DNA of 64,000 nucleotides from Maribacter sp. 4G9 (GCF_002742265.1 NZ_MDGL01000126.1:1-64000); one strand, 5' to 3'. Counted from the first letter of the stretch, positions 27,437-37,423 are shown. A program made the numbers and translations. The notes: generated by a model from the letters alone, not told the origin.

Positions 27437-28627
27437 TTATGAAAGCGATTTCTTAATTCTGGCCATGGCTTCCTCGATTTCCTTGACCGAAGCCGCATAA
27501 GAAATCCGAATACAATTTCCATTGCCAAAGGCATCGCCCGTCACCGTAGCTACGTTGGCATGTTCCAACAAGTACATGGCAAAATCAGATGCATTGTTGA
27601 TTTTTGTACCGTTCAAAGTTTTTCCAAAATACGCTGTTACATCGGGATAAACATAAAAGGCCCCTTGCGGTTCATTGCATTTAAATCCTGGGATATCGTT
27701 CAGTAAGTCCAAAATTAGCTTTCTGCGCTTCTTGAATTCATCCACCATGTACTGGATACGGTCCGGGGACTCTTCTAAGGCGGTGATGACCGCTCGTTGT
27801 GCAATACAGTTGGCACCGCTAGTTACTTGTCCCTGCAATTTGTTACAGGCCCTGGCAATGTAGGTAGGTGCACCAATATAACCAATCCTCCATCCGGTCA
27901 TGGCGAATGCCTTTGCTACTCCGTTTACGGTAACTGTTCGGTCGTACATATCCTCAAACTCGGCCATAGAGGCATGTTTGGTGACACCGTAATTAATATG
28001 CTCGTAAATTTCGTCACTGACCACAATGATTTGCGGATACTTCTGAAGCACATCTGCCAATGCCCTTAATTCTTCCTTGCTATAAATAGAACCACTAGGG
28101 TTACAGGGAGAACTATACCAAAGCATTTTTGTTTTTGGTGTAATGGCATCTTCCAATTCTTGAGGAGTCATTTTAAAATCGTTCTCCAAGGTGGTGGGCA
28201 CCTCTACTGGTACACCATCGGCCAGTTGGACAATATCGGCATAACTAACCCAATATGGGCAAGGTAAAATAACTTCGTCCCCTTCATTGATCATGGCTTG
28301 GGCAACGTTATAAAGTGATTGCTTGGCCCCCGTTGAGACTACAATTTGGGAAGGGTCATAGGTTAAATTATTGTCCCTTTTGAATTTTGTGATGATGGCA
28401 CTTTTTAACTCTGCATACCCGTCGACCGGCGTATAGGCACTATAGTTGTCATTGATTGCCTGAATCGCTGCGTCTTTAATATAATCCGGGGTGTTGAAGT
28501 CCGGTTCGCCCAAACTTAAACCAATAATATCTTTGCCTGCCGTTTTAAGCTCTCGGGCTTTTGCGGCCATTTCCAATGTTGCGGAAGGAGTAAGGCTGTT
28601 TATCCTGTCCGAAAGTTGATTGCTCAT
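27437..28627 (-). CDS. PLP-dependent aspartate-type aminotransferase (class I)
   Basis: The 396-residue fold-type I aminotransferase shows LSLGEPDFNTPDYI near residue 40, the Asn-Pro-Ser turn SSPCNPSGSIYSKEE, SDEIYEHINY, and the Schiff-base lysine region NGVAKAFAMTGWRIGYIG. The C-terminal substrate-binding segment GNCIRISYAAS contains the carboxylate-binding Arg. This set is typical of AspC/AspB-type enzymes that use aspartate and 2-oxoglutarate. The gene lies 13 bp downstream of the desaturase gene and is probably on the same transcript. Confidence 0.92.
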   Translation of the reverse strand: MSNQLSDRINSLTPSATLEMAAKARELKTAGKDIIGLSLGEPDFNTPDYIKDAAIQAINDNYSAYTPVDGYAELKSAIITKFKRDNNLTYDPSQIVVSTGAKQSLYNVAQAMINEGDEVILPCPYWVSYADIVQLADGVPVEVPTTLENDFKMTPQELEDAITPKTKMLWYSSPCNPSGSIYSKEELRALADVLQKYPQIIVVSDEIYEHINYGVTKHASMAEFEDMYDRTVTVNGVAKAFAMTGWRIGYIGAPTYIARACNKLQGQVTSGANCIAQRAVITALEESPDRIQYMVDEFKKRRKLILDLLNDIPGFKCNEPQGAFYVYPDVTAYFGKTLNGTKINNASDFAMYLLEHANVATVTGDAFGNGNCIRISYAASVKEIEEAMARIKKSLS

Positions 28628-28640
28628 ATGTATAAAATTA

Positions 28641-29741
28641 CTAGTACTGTAAAGTAGGCTGTTTACCTAACTCCTTAAGGTGTTTGAAGTGCGAAATTAT
28701 AGCTTTTCTAGTAGTTTTATATTCGTGATATGGTAAATTAAATTCTTTCGCAGTCTGTTTCACAATTTTTGAAATTTTTGTGTAATGGATGTGACTGATG
28801 TTAGGAAATATGTGATGTTCAACTTGATGGTTCAAGCCTCCTGTAAACCAATTTACGATTCTATTCTTGGTACCAAAATTTACCGTGGTGAATAGTTGAT
28901 GGATGGCCCAAGTATTTTTCATCGTGCCGCTTTCATCAGGGAGTGGTGTTTCTGCGTGGTCAACAATATGTGCCAATTGGAACACTACGCTCAGAATCAC
29001 GCCGGCCACATAATGCATCAAGAAGAATCCAATGAGGATTTTCCACCAAGCTATATCCAAAACCAACATGGGCAATACAATCCATATGGTAACATAAAGT
29101 ATTTTGGTTATGATCAATGTGCTCCAGTTTATGGTAGCACTTGGCAATTTACCATAGGCCAGTTTACGTTTCATATACCTGTACATTTGTTGAAAATCCG
29201 TAGTAATGGCCCAATTAAATGTTAGCAATCCATAAAGGAATACGGAATAGAAATGCTGAAATTTGTGGTACTTTTTCCATTCGGCATGCTTGGAAAAACG
29301 CAGAATCCTGCCAGCTTCCATATCTTCATCATGCTCGTGGATGTTGGTGTACGTATGGTGCAAGACATTATGCTGAACCTGCCAGTTATAGACATTTCCG
29401 GCAAGAATGTAAATACTACTGCCCATGATTTTGTTTACCCATTTCTTATTGGAGTAGGAACCATGGTTGCCATCATGCATAACGTTCATGCCTACACCTG
29501 CCATGCCTATACCCATGATAATAGTAAGTAGGATATTGGCCCAGTTGGGAAGCCCCAAGGTTAAAATCAGAAAATACGGGGCCAAAAACAGGGTAAACAT
29601 GACTATCGTCTTTAAATGGAGTTTCCAGTTTCCTGTTTTCTTTATTTTATTTTTGTTAAAGTAATCGTTCACCCTTGCATTGAGGGTTTTAAAGAACTGT
29701 GTTGAATCCTTTCTGGGGAATCTAATGGTTTTGTTTTCCAT
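28641..29741 (-). CDS. Membrane fatty acid desaturase (acyl-lipid/linoleoyl-CoA type)
   Basis: Introduces a double bond into a fatty acyl chain using a di-iron centre. The 366-residue protein has four or so hydrophobic segments and three histidine boxes: HDGNHGSY (89-96), HNVLHHTYTN (124-133) and NHQVEHHIFPNISH near residue 310. The QxxHH third box is that of front-end or acyl-lipid desaturases, but no fused cytochrome b5 domain is present, so electrons must come from elsewhere. Co-directional with the aminotransferase gene and divergent from rsmG. Confidence 0.92.
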   Translation of the reverse strand: MENKTIRFPRKDSTQFFKTLNARVNDYFNKNKIKKTGNWKLHLKTIVMFTLFLAPYFLILTLGLPNWANILLTIIMGIGMAGVGMNVMHDGNHGSYSNKKWVNKIMGSSIYILAGNVYNWQVQHNVLHHTYTNIHEHDEDMEAGRILRFSKHAEWKKYHKFQHFYSVFLYGLLTFNWAITTDFQQMYRYMKRKLAYGKLPSATINWSTLIITKILYVTIWIVLPMLVLDIAWWKILIGFFLMHYVAGVILSVVFQLAHIVDHAETPLPDESGTMKNTWAIHQLFTTVNFGTKNRIVNWFTGGLNHQVEHHIFPNISHIHYTKISKIVKQTAKEFNLPYHEYKTTRKAIISHFKHLKELGKQPTLQY

Positions 29742-29862
29742 AAACGGTAATCTTTGTTTCTAAAAATAACGCAAAGGATATCCTAATAGTTTGGTAGGTT
29801 GATTAAAAAAGAAATCTTTGCACAAGTGAATATATAAATTTTATTATAATACAAATATACGG

Positions 29863-30498
29863 ATGACTGCCGAAACCATTTTCAAATATTTTCCCAATTT
29901 ATCAGAAGTGCAACAGAATCAAATAATTCTTTTGGAAGAACTGTACAAGGATTGGAACCAAAAGATCAATGTAGTTTCCAGGAAGGACATCGATGAACTC
30001 TACTTGAGGCACGTACTGCATTCTTTGGGAATAGCCAAGGTCCAGGCTTTCAATGATGGAGCCGAAATTTTGGATGTAGGCACTGGTGGAGGTTTTCCGG
30101 GAGTTCCCCTCGCTATCCTCTACCCGAATGTGAAATTCACGCTTGTGGATTCCATAGGTAAAAAAATCAAGGTGGTAGATGAGGTAGTGGAAGGTCTAAA
30201 ACTGGAAAATGTGCAAACGGTAAATTCTAGGGTGGAGGAAGTCCCAAAGCAGTTTGATTTTATTGTAAGCAGGGCAGTGGCCGCCATGCCAACATTTGTG
30301 CATTGGGTAAAGGGAAAAATCAAAAAAGAGTCCCTGCATGAAAGAAGAAATGGTATTTTGTATTTGAAAGGTGGTGATTTAATGGGTGAGTTGGAGGCTT
30401 ATAGAAATGCGGAAACCTTTGAACTTGCAGACTATTTTGAAGACGAATTCTTTGAAACGAAGAAGGTGGTTTATCTCCCGCTGAAATTTAAGGGTTAA
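29863..30498 (+). CDS. rsmG: 16S rRNA (guanine-527-N7)-methyltransferase RsmG
   Basis: The 211-residue class I methyltransferase carries the RsmG signatures: VVSRKDIDELYLRHVLHSLG, the SAM loop EILDVGTGGGFPGVPLAIL, VDSIGKKIKVVDEV and FIVSRAVAAMPTFVHW. It methylates G527 in the decoding centre of 16S rRNA; loss gives low-level streptomycin resistance in other bacteria. Here it is a single gene, without the usual proteobacterial gid/par neighbours. Confidence 0.96.
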   Translation: MTAETIFKYFPNLSEVQQNQIILLEELYKDWNQKINVVSRKDIDELYLRHVLHSLGIAKVQAFNDGAEILDVGTGGGFPGVPLAILYPNVKFTLVDSIGKKIKVVDEVVEGLKLENVQTVNSRVEEVPKQFDFIVSRAVAAMPTFVHWVKGKIKKESLHERRNGILYLKGGDLMGELEAYRNAETFELADYFEDEFFETKKVVYLPLKFKG

Positions 30499-30725
30499 CA
30501 GTTACAAACTGAGTAGACCATAATAGCTTAGGCGATATTTCTTCGCATATTTTTTCAATCGGTTCCAAAAATGTATTCGAATGCAGCAAAAATAGAGCTT
30601 AGTAATTTGATATGTTTTAAATAAAGTATTCATAATCAATTGTAAAATTCGACATAAAACATTTAGTTTACAATTAATTAACGTTAAATTTACATTTAAA
30701 TTATAGGCAAGATTGATTGTAGGCA

Positions 30726-30757
30726 TAAAAAAAGCGCCGAATTGGCGCTTTTTACTC
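30726..30757. terminator. Terminator between rsmG and the DinB-like gene
   Basis: An AAAAAAAGCGCC / GGCGCTTTTT hairpin with a 5-base loop lies 17 bp after the minus-strand DinB-like stop. T runs on both strands mean it could also stop rsmG transcripts. Confidence 0.8.
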
Positions 30758-30773
30758 ATAGTTCTGTAAGGAA

Positions 30774-31289
30774 TTATTCGCTCCAGGGCGGAACAACATT
30801 ATTGGATCTTGCATACGCAATTAACTGACCTTTATGTTCACCATTGTGCTCCATTATGATCAAAAGACCTCCTAATTTGTTCATTTTCATAAAGCCAAAA
30901 TCAACTTCGCTTCCCAATTCACTGCTTTCTACCTCACCTACTTTGTCCAATACCCAGGCATTGGATTTTTTTAGGGCGGCAATAATATTTTTCTTTCCAG
31001 TTATTTTTGTCAATCCCATTACATCGACCTCTTCGGGTGGGGCAAATCCCATTTTTGATCCAATAAAATAGTTGGACCCTGCAACATGAAGGAGTGCTTC
31101 GGCAACTGAATTAACGCCCTCCATAGGTCTCCAATCATATTGTTCCTCAGAAAAGGCCTCGGCAAGTTGTATCACTTGATCTTGATTGCCCTTGAGTAGC
31201 CCTTGGATGGTGCTCTGTGTTAAATTTTCCTGTGCATGTGCAAAACCAATTGCCATGACCATACATAGGAGCGAAACTAATTTTTTCAT
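30774..31289 (-). CDS. Exported DinB-superfamily protein
   Basis: The 171-residue protein starts with a signal peptide (MKKLVSLLCMVMAIGFAHAQ). A four-helix DinB/YfiT-type bundle follows. Likely metal-site histidines occur in AEALLHVAGSNYF and in MEHNGEHKGQLIAYARSNNV near the C-terminus. DinB-fold proteins in this phylum include metal-dependent thiol transferases, but an exported version has no known substrate. It lies downstream of pruA in the same direction, separated by about 108 bp with a hairpin at 31311-31341. Confidence 0.82.
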   Translation of the reverse strand: MKKLVSLLCMVMAIGFAHAQENLTQSTIQGLLKGNQDQVIQLAEAFSEEQYDWRPMEGVNSVAEALLHVAGSNYFIGSKMGFAPPEEVDVMGLTKITGKKNIIAALKKSNAWVLDKVGEVESSELGSEVDFGFMKMNKLGGLLIIMEHNGEHKGQLIAYARSNNVVPPWSE

Positions 31290-31397
31290 TTAAAATGTTT
31301 TTAAAGGTTGAAGGTGTTTCCAGATTTTCCAAAAACACCTTTTAAATGTAATCAAAATCTTTGTTAATTAGTTCTTAGTTTGTTAAAATTCAAATAC

Positions 31398-33026
31398 TTA
31401 ACCTAAAAAAGGGTATCTGTAATCCTCTGGTGTCACAAACGTCTCCTTTATCAATCTTGGGGAGACCCATCTTAATAGATTTTGTGCCGACCCGGCCTTA
31501 TCGTTGGTTCCAGAAGCTCTGGCGCCACCAAAAGGTTGCTGGCCTACTACCGCTCCAGTAGGTTTGTCATTGATATAAAAGTTTCCTGCACAATTTTGCA
31601 ATGCCTTGGTGGCTTCGTCAATTGCATAGCGATCTTGGGAAAGTACCGCTCCCGTTAACGCATATTCAGAAGTACTATCTACCAACTCCAATGTTTTGGA
31701 CCATTCTGTGTCTTCGTATACGTATACAGTTACCACTGGGCCAAAAAGCTCTGTTTCCATGGTGGTATAATGCGGGTTCGTGGTTAAAATAACTGTCGGT
31801 TCTATGAAATATCCTTTTGATTTATCATATCCTCCGCCAACAATGATTTCTGCTTCCTTATCATTTTTTGCTTGATCGATATACTTGGCTAGTTTATCAA
31901 ACGAACCTTCATGAATGACGGCGGTTATAAAATTGCCCATATCTTCAGGAGAACCTGGTTTGTTAAACGATTCCATATCTTTTTTGACGAACTCAAGAAT
32001 TTCCTCTGAAGTCGATTTTGGTAGATACACCCTTGAAGCCGCACTACATTTCTGTCCTTGGAATTCAAAAGCCCCCCGAGTGATTGCTGTAGCAACTTGC
32101 TTTGGTTTTGCCGTAGGGTGCGCAATGATAAAATCCTTTCCCCCGGTTTCCCCTACAATCCTTGGATAGGTTTTATATTTGTGGATGTTATTGCCAATTT
32201 GTTTCCAAAGTTCCTTGAATACATGTGTTGATCCCGTAAAATGAATACCCGAAAAATCAGGACTGGCCAATATTGTTTCGGTGATCATTACCGGATCCCC
32301 ATACACCACATTGATAACGCCATCGGGCAAACCGGCTTCTTTAAATACGTCCACGATTACCTTCGCTGAGAAAATTTGGCTGTCACTAGGTTTCCATACC
32401 ACTACGTTCCCCATCATGGCGGCGCTAGCCGGCAGATTTCCGGCAATGGCCGTAAAGTTGAACGGTGTAATGGCGTAAACGAAGCCTTCGAGAGGCCTAT
32501 ATTCAACACGGTTCCAAATGCCTTCGGACGAGTAAGGTTGCTCCTCATAAATTTGGGACATATATTCCACATTGAACCGCAGAAAGTCAATAAGTTCACA
32601 GGCGGAATCAATCTCCGCTTGATGGATGGTTTTTGACTGCGCCAACATAGTGGCAGCGTTGATTTTTGCCCTATACGGTCCGGCAATAAGTTCGGCAGCT
32701 TTAAGGAAAACGGCCGCTCTTTGTTCCCAGGTCAAATTCGCCCATGCCCTTCTGGAATCGAGGCAATTGGAAATGGCATCTTCTATATGCTTTTTTTCGG
32801 CGACATGATAATGGCCCAAAATGTGTTGATGGTCGTGCGGAGGGGACATTGGCTTGGTATTACCTGTCCTTATCTCGTTATGCCCAATATACATGGGTAC
32901 ATCAATTGTACTATTGTAATAAGATTTGTATTGTCTTAAGACTTCGTCACGCTCAGGTGTGCTTGGCGCATAGCTTTTGATTGGCTCATTAATGGCGGCC
33001 GGTACTTGAAAAAATCCTTTGCCCAT
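31398..33026 (-). CDS. pruA: L-glutamate gamma-semialdehyde dehydrogenase (delta-1-pyrroline-5-carboxylate dehydrogenase)
   Basis: Second step of proline catabolism: oxidises glutamate semialdehyde to glutamate with NAD+. The 542-residue aldehyde dehydrogenase includes YAITPFNFTAIAGNLPASAA, the Glu region RIVGETGGKDFIIAHP, and the catalytic Cys327 in FEFQGQKCSAASRVYLP. The C-terminal GQQPFGGARASGTNDKAG block is typical of the monofunctional P5CDH branch. The ATG at 33026 (MGKGFFQVPAAINEPIKSYA) is used; the slightly longer frame begins with TTG. No proline dehydrogenase gene is in the window. Confidence 0.96.
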   Translation of the reverse strand: MGKGFFQVPAAINEPIKSYAPSTPERDEVLRQYKSYYNSTIDVPMYIGHNEIRTGNTKPMSPPHDHQHILGHYHVAEKKHIEDAISNCLDSRRAWANLTWEQRAAVFLKAAELIAGPYRAKINAATMLAQSKTIHQAEIDSACELIDFLRFNVEYMSQIYEEQPYSSEGIWNRVEYRPLEGFVYAITPFNFTAIAGNLPASAAMMGNVVVWKPSDSQIFSAKVIVDVFKEAGLPDGVINVVYGDPVMITETILASPDFSGIHFTGSTHVFKELWKQIGNNIHKYKTYPRIVGETGGKDFIIAHPTAKPKQVATAITRGAFEFQGQKCSAASRVYLPKSTSEEILEFVKKDMESFNKPGSPEDMGNFITAVIHEGSFDKLAKYIDQAKNDKEAEIIVGGGYDKSKGYFIEPTVILTTNPHYTTMETELFGPVVTVYVYEDTEWSKTLELVDSTSEYALTGAVLSQDRYAIDEATKALQNCAGNFYINDKPTGAVVGQQPFGGARASGTNDKAGSAQNLLRWVSPRLIKETFVTPEDYRYPFLG

Positions 33027-33112
33027 GGTCAATTTTTATTTTTAAAATTAGTAGTTGACCAAAAGTACTAAAAGGGTATTGCACTAAAAACTAAATTGAG
33101 GTTAAAAGCTAT

Positions 33113-33499
33113 TTAGTTTAAGGCAAAAGGCACACTGAATTTGAATGTTGGGATGTAGACCCTAAAATTTTCCGTCGTAGAGAAATTTATCATGTTGTAA
33201 TGACCTTTCATGGCTCCAATGGGCGAGGTTAAAAGACACCCAGAATTATAAGTGTGTGACTCCCCGGGCTTTATTACGGGTTTTTTTCCGATTACGCCTT
33301 CGCCATCCAAAGTTTCAACATCGTTCAAGGAGTCATAGATCCTCCAATGGCGAGAGGTAAGTTGAACGGAATCCTTACTTTGGTTCTCTATCGTTATGGT
33401 ATATCCAAAAGCATAATGCATCTTGTAATTCTTGAAGAAGGTGCCTTCAAAATTCGTTTTGACCGAAATCTTAATGCCTTTGGTAACTTGTGTTGTCAT
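33113..33499 (-). CDS. apaG: ApaG family protein
   Basis: A 128-residue single-domain fibronectin-III-like protein. The family core is visible as HYAFGYTITIENQSKDSVQL, SRHWRIYDSLNDVETLDGEG and PVIKPGESHTYNSGCLL, ending with GHYNMINFSTTENFRVYIP. ApaG is linked to Co2+/Mg2+ phenotypes in enterobacteria, but its molecular function is not settled. It lies 5 bp after the DUF3667 gene and is probably part of the same transcript. Confidence 0.94.
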   Translation of the reverse strand: MTTQVTKGIKISVKTNFEGTFFKNYKMHYAFGYTITIENQSKDSVQLTSRHWRIYDSLNDVETLDGEGVIGKKPVIKPGESHTYNSGCLLTSPIGAMKGHYNMINFSTTENFRVYIPTFKFSVPFALN

Positions 33500-33504
33500 A
33501 ATTC

Positions 33505-34635
33505 TTAATAGGTGAATATACTTCCTGCAAACAATAGTGCAGCTCCTACAAAAGCTAAAATAACGAAAATAGTATTTAGGAAAATATATTTAACAATAGT
33601 TTTAAACCTACCTTGATCATAAAAATTTCGCATGGCCTTATACAGGTAAACTGCAAAAATCAAGATAAAAATACCATTGGTGTCTATCCCAAAAACACTA
33701 TTGATCAAATAGCTAATAATGAGCAAGATAAAGAACAATGATTGATTGTGGAAACTAAAGGTCAAATGATCGGTATAAGTATGTTTTTTTCTGATATAGG
33801 CCAACCAAATGAAAAGGGAGAACACCGGTAAAAAGAAAAATGTGGTAAATGGCAATTTTGAAAAAACGGAACTCAAATAGGCCCCTGGCTGTCTTTTTAC
33901 CCGGATCAAACTTTGCGCCATATTGAAGGATACATTGTTGTGCCAATAGCCTTCAATTGAATACTTTTCCCTCACTTCATCAAAGACGTATAAGGTGTCC
34001 TTTTGGATCAAGGTTGAAAATATTTCCCGTTTGCGAAACAAAGAACCTAAAAGGGATTTTTCAGAAGCAGCCTCAATTTGTTTTTTTGGGTCGGCAAGGA
34101 TAATGGAATCCTTAACCCGCATTTGTTCGGAAATTAACTCTTTGAGTTCCAAGGAGTCCAATTGGGCCATGATTTGTTCCGTGTCCTTCTCTGATTCCCC
34201 AAAATCAAATTCTTCCATAAGAGAGCTTCCAAAATTGATAGGGAGTTGGTTGGACTCAGAGCCAAATCGATTTAATCGTTCAAAATTGCTGGAAAAACCA
34301 ACCAAAAGAAAGTAAATGATGGCCAAGCTCAGAAGAAACCTAAAGGGGTTTGTATAGGAAACACGTTGCCCGGAGATATACGCCTTGGTAATTCTACCGG
34401 GGCGCAATAGGAGTGACCCAAGGGTCCTGAACAATTTGGAATCGTAGGAAATAATATTGGAAAAAAATTCCTCGAAAAAATCCTTTAGTGTCAACTTTTT
34501 GGTACTGTTGGCCTGTGAACAATTTGGGCAGTACTTGTCACTAATATCCAATGGGTGACCACAGTTCAGGCATTCTACCCCCCTATATCGCAGTTGGTAA
34601 CGGCCTTTTGTATTAACACTTGGTTTGGTCTCCAT
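33505..34635 (-). CDS. DUF3667 membrane protein with N-terminal zinc ribbon
   Basis: The 376-residue protein opens with a zinc-ribbon of two CxxC knuckles (CLNCGHPLDISDKYCPNC, about residues 18-37). The DUF3667 hallmark LTLKDFFEEFFSNIISYDSK leads into GSLLLRPGRITKAYISGQRV. Several membrane helices follow, with a soluble helical insertion at about 130-230. Function unknown. It lies 30 bp after the plug gene and 5 bp before apaG. Confidence 0.85.
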   Translation of the reverse strand: METKPSVNTKGRYQLRYRGVECLNCGHPLDISDKYCPNCSQANSTKKLTLKDFFEEFFSNIISYDSKLFRTLGSLLLRPGRITKAYISGQRVSYTNPFRFLLSLAIIYFLLVGFSSNFERLNRFGSESNQLPINFGSSLMEEFDFGESEKDTEQIMAQLDSLELKELISEQMRVKDSIILADPKKQIEAASEKSLLGSLFRKREIFSTLIQKDTLYVFDEVREKYSIEGYWHNNVSFNMAQSLIRVKRQPGAYLSSVFSKLPFTTFFFLPVFSLFIWLAYIRKKHTYTDHLTFSFHNQSLFFILLIISYLINSVFGIDTNGIFILIFAVYLYKAMRNFYDQGRFKTIVKYIFLNTIFVILAFVGAALLFAGSIFTY

Positions 34636-34665
34636 GGGTTGTTGGCTTATTGGGGACCCTTGAAA

Positions 34666-35916
34666 TCAGTTGCTAATGGTTCTGGAATTTGTTGAGCCCA
34701 CTCCTATAATACTATCGTAAAGGTCTCCAAAATTTCTGTAATATACCAAGATCAAATAATTGTTTTCCGTAAAATGGAAATTACCGCCAACAGTGTTCAA
34801 ATTTATTTCCCCGGCATCGTTCTTGGTAACGTATTTGTAATTGTAAAATCCTTGTTTTAATACCAAGGTGGCCTCCATCATTCCTGTCTCCTGATTATAT
34901 AGCATTTTGTTTTCTTCGGATAGGTCATAGTTGTTGAATTTTCCAAAAATATAGACATCGTCAAGTCCCAAGACTTCCGTATACGGAAGACTAAAATGGA
35001 CTTTGGTGTATTCTGCCTCCCTAGAGACATCGTCGCCTTGCAAGGTCCTAATGACAAAGTCACCATTAATATCAGGAAAATAGGTGTACGGCTCATTGGC
35101 CCTAAAATTATCACTAAAGAGATAATGATTGTAAAGGCGATCCCCTATTTCTATTCTTGCAATTTGAGAACTGGGTGCGCGCAAATCACTGGTGTCGAAC
35201 AATAAATATTCGTTACCCCCAAAGAATGCGGTTTCTTGGTCATATCTATAGACCAATTCTGATCCCAAGGTAAATTGAGGTTTTATATCATAGATGGCAT
35301 TGTCCCAATAATTGTTCTGAATTAGGGCCACTTTCACCTCTTTTTGGGGGTTTACCAATTGAAAATTACCCGGATTGATTCTAAAGTGAACCACTTGCTT
35401 TTCGTTCAGAAAATTAAAATCCCGCGAACGCTTCACCTCCGCACCTACTTTAACAATATCCTTATATACGATAAACCTTCTTGAGAATTGGAGTTCGTAA
35501 CTGTTGTTATAAATTTCAATTAGAAAATTACCGGTTACCTTGAGGCGCACATTTTCGTTAGGGATGGTGAGCTGGTAATTGGAATAGGTCTCCAACGTAG
35601 TGTAACTGTTCTCGTAATTTATGATACGTTGGTTGTCTATACCATCCAAGTATTGGGATTTTAGCAGGTCCGAAGGAGTCCAGTCATAATCACAGTGAAT
35701 AATTTTATAATAGTAATCCTGTTCATTTGCCAAGAGGTCGTCAAATTCCAGCTTAATGGTTTCCCCAATCTGTACCACGGGGAATTGATCGTCCGTAGTC
35801 CCCCTGAATACGATTGACTTAATATGGTCGGGCGGGTTTTTTTCCTTTTGGACCTGGGCAATCATACTTTGTAAGCAAAGTATACTTAAGGATATTTGTT
35901 TAAGGAATAATCGCAT
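34666..35916 (-). CDS. Type IX secretion system plug protein (DUF5103)
   Basis: The 416-residue exported protein begins with a hydrophobic signal (MRLFLKQISLSILCLQSMIAQ). It has the all-beta architecture of DUF5103, with IKSIVFRGTTDDQFPVVQIG, HCDYDWTPSDLLKSQYLDG, a central DIVKVGAEVKRSRDFNFL block and a C-terminal FGKFNNYDLSEENKMLYN domain. The family corresponds to the protein that plugs the SprA/Sov translocon from the periplasmic side in Flavobacterium johnsoniae. First gene of the plug-DUF3667-apaG cluster. With porT it shows that this genome runs T9SS. Confidence 0.85.
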   Translation of the reverse strand: MRLFLKQISLSILCLQSMIAQVQKEKNPPDHIKSIVFRGTTDDQFPVVQIGETIKLEFDDLLANEQDYYYKIIHCDYDWTPSDLLKSQYLDGIDNQRIINYENSYTTLETYSNYQLTIPNENVRLKVTGNFLIEIYNNSYELQFSRRFIVYKDIVKVGAEVKRSRDFNFLNEKQVVHFRINPGNFQLVNPQKEVKVALIQNNYWDNAIYDIKPQFTLGSELVYRYDQETAFFGGNEYLLFDTSDLRAPSSQIARIEIGDRLYNHYLFSDNFRANEPYTYFPDINGDFVIRTLQGDDVSREAEYTKVHFSLPYTEVLGLDDVYIFGKFNNYDLSEENKMLYNQETGMMEATLVLKQGFYNYKYVTKNDAGEINLNTVGGNFHFTENNYLILVYYRNFGDLYDSIIGVGSTNSRTISN

Positions 35917-36067
35917 TTAACAATAATATTTAGCTTAAAGGTAAACAAAAAGGATGCCTAAAAAATTTACCTCGATGGAATGCCTAAATTATGGTTAATT
36001 ATTATGAAAACTTTTCATTTAGTAGTAAATTCGCACCAAATTTTGTTAACCTAAGGTCTACAATAAT

Positions 36068-37420
36068 ATGTCAAAGGACATTCGAATTAAAAAAGGACTG
36101 GATATCAATTTGGTAGGCGCTGCCGAATTGTCTACTTCAAAAGCGGTCTTGAGCAATGTTTACACAATCAATCTTAATGATTTTCACGGAATAACTCCAA
36201 AGATGTTATTGAAGGAAGGGGCCGAGGTAAAAGCTGGAGAGCCCTTATTCTACAATAAAGGTAATGAGGAGATGCTGTTCGTTTCCCCTGTTAGTGGGGA
36301 ATTGGTTGAAATAGAAAGGGGCGCACGAAGAAGAATCCTCAAGGTAAAGATTTTGGCCGATAAGAACCAAGAGGTAATCGAGCACAAAAAAATGGATTTG
36401 GAAAAGGCATCAGGGCAGGATATTAAGGCCGCTCTTTTGAAATCTGGATGCTGGCCTTTTGTTAAACAACGTCCCTATGACGTAATTGCCGATCCCAAAA
36501 CAACGCCCAAGGCAATTTTTATTTCAGGCTATGCAACAGCTCCCTTGGCGGCTGACTTGGATTATGTGTTAAAAGGAAAGGAAGAAGAATTACAGGCGGC
36601 CATATCCGCTTTGGTAAAACTTACGCCCGGAAAAATTCATGTTTCCGTGGGTGCTTCGGGAAATTCTCCTTTGGCCGGTCTAAAAGGTGTGGAGCTGCAT
36701 AAGGTTTCTGGTCCACATCCTGCAGGATTGGTAGGTACACAGATAAACAAAATTGACCCTATCAATAAAGGTGAGTTGGTATGGACCGTATCCCCTCAGG
36801 ATCTGGTCATCATCGGGGAATATTTCTTAACAGGAAAGTTCAATGCGGAAAGAATTGTGGCCTTGGCAGGTTCATCCGTTAAATCCCCTAAATACTACAC
36901 TACGAAAATTGGTGCTGAAATTTCTACTTTTTTATATGCCAGTGGTGTAAACGAAGAAAACTTCAGGGTCATTAACGGCGATGTTCTAACAGGATCAAAA
37001 AGCGGGCCTGACGGACATTTGGGATTTTATAACAATGCTGTAACCGTTATCCCGGAAGGGGATGATTATGAATTATTTGGATGGAACAAACCTATTTTCA
37101 ATAAAGTCTCAACAACGAGGGCTTTGACTTTTTCATGGTTGCAACCCAACAAGAAGTATGACTTGACCACGAACACCAATGGCGAACACAGGGCATTTGT
37201 GGTAACAGGACAGTATGAAGAGGTTTTTCCAATGGATATCTACCCGTTACAGCTTTTAAAGGCATGTATGGTTCAAGACTTGGATGAAATGGAACAACTA
37301 GGACTTTATGAAGTTGCACCAGAGGATTTTTCTTTAACTGAGTTTATTTGTATTTCCAAACAACCCCATCAAAAAATCATTCGTGAAGGATTGGATTTAT
37401 TGCAAAAAGAAATAGGATAA
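36068..37420 (+). CDS. nqrA: Na+-translocating NADH:quinone reductase subunit A
   Basis: Cytoplasmic, quinone-interacting subunit of the respiratory Na+ pump. The 450-residue protein matches NqrA from the start (IRIKKGLDINLVGAAELS), with PKMLLKEGAEVKAGEPLFYN resembling a biotinyl-lipoyl-like domain, then GPHPAGLVGTQINKIDPIN and PLQLLKACMVQDLDEMEQLG near the C-terminus. It is the first gene of an uninterrupted nqrABCDEF operon. The gap to nqrB is 3 bp. No clean TTG / TAnnTTTG promoter could be placed in the 150 bp upstream; TAAATTCG near 36023 is one base off. Confidence 0.97.
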   Translation: MSKDIRIKKGLDINLVGAAELSTSKAVLSNVYTINLNDFHGITPKMLLKEGAEVKAGEPLFYNKGNEEMLFVSPVSGELVEIERGARRRILKVKILADKNQEVIEHKKMDLEKASGQDIKAALLKSGCWPFVKQRPYDVIADPKTTPKAIFISGYATAPLAADLDYVLKGKEEELQAAISALVKLTPGKIHVSVGASGNSPLAGLKGVELHKVSGPHPAGLVGTQINKIDPINKGELVWTVSPQDLVIIGEYFLTGKFNAERIVALAGSSVKSPKYYTTKIGAEISTFLYASGVNEENFRVINGDVLTGSKSGPDGHLGFYNNAVTVIPEGDDYELFGWNKPIFNKVSTTRALTFSWLQPNKKYDLTTNTNGEHRAFVVTGQYEEVFPMDIYPLQLLKACMVQDLDEMEQLGLYEVAPEDFSLTEFICISKQPHQKIIREGLDLLQKEIG

Positions 37421-37423
37421 GAT

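Noticed and set aside
30502-30759. 85-codon minus-strand open frame between rsmG and the DinB-like gene
   Set aside because: It spans a terminator hairpin, is A/T-rich with no protein-like features, and is likely noncoding.
31311-31341. AAGGTGTTT / AAACACCTT hairpin between pruA and the DinB-like gene, considered as the pruA terminator
   Set aside because: On the minus strand there is no T run after the stem, so it was left out as a terminator. It could still be a leader structure.
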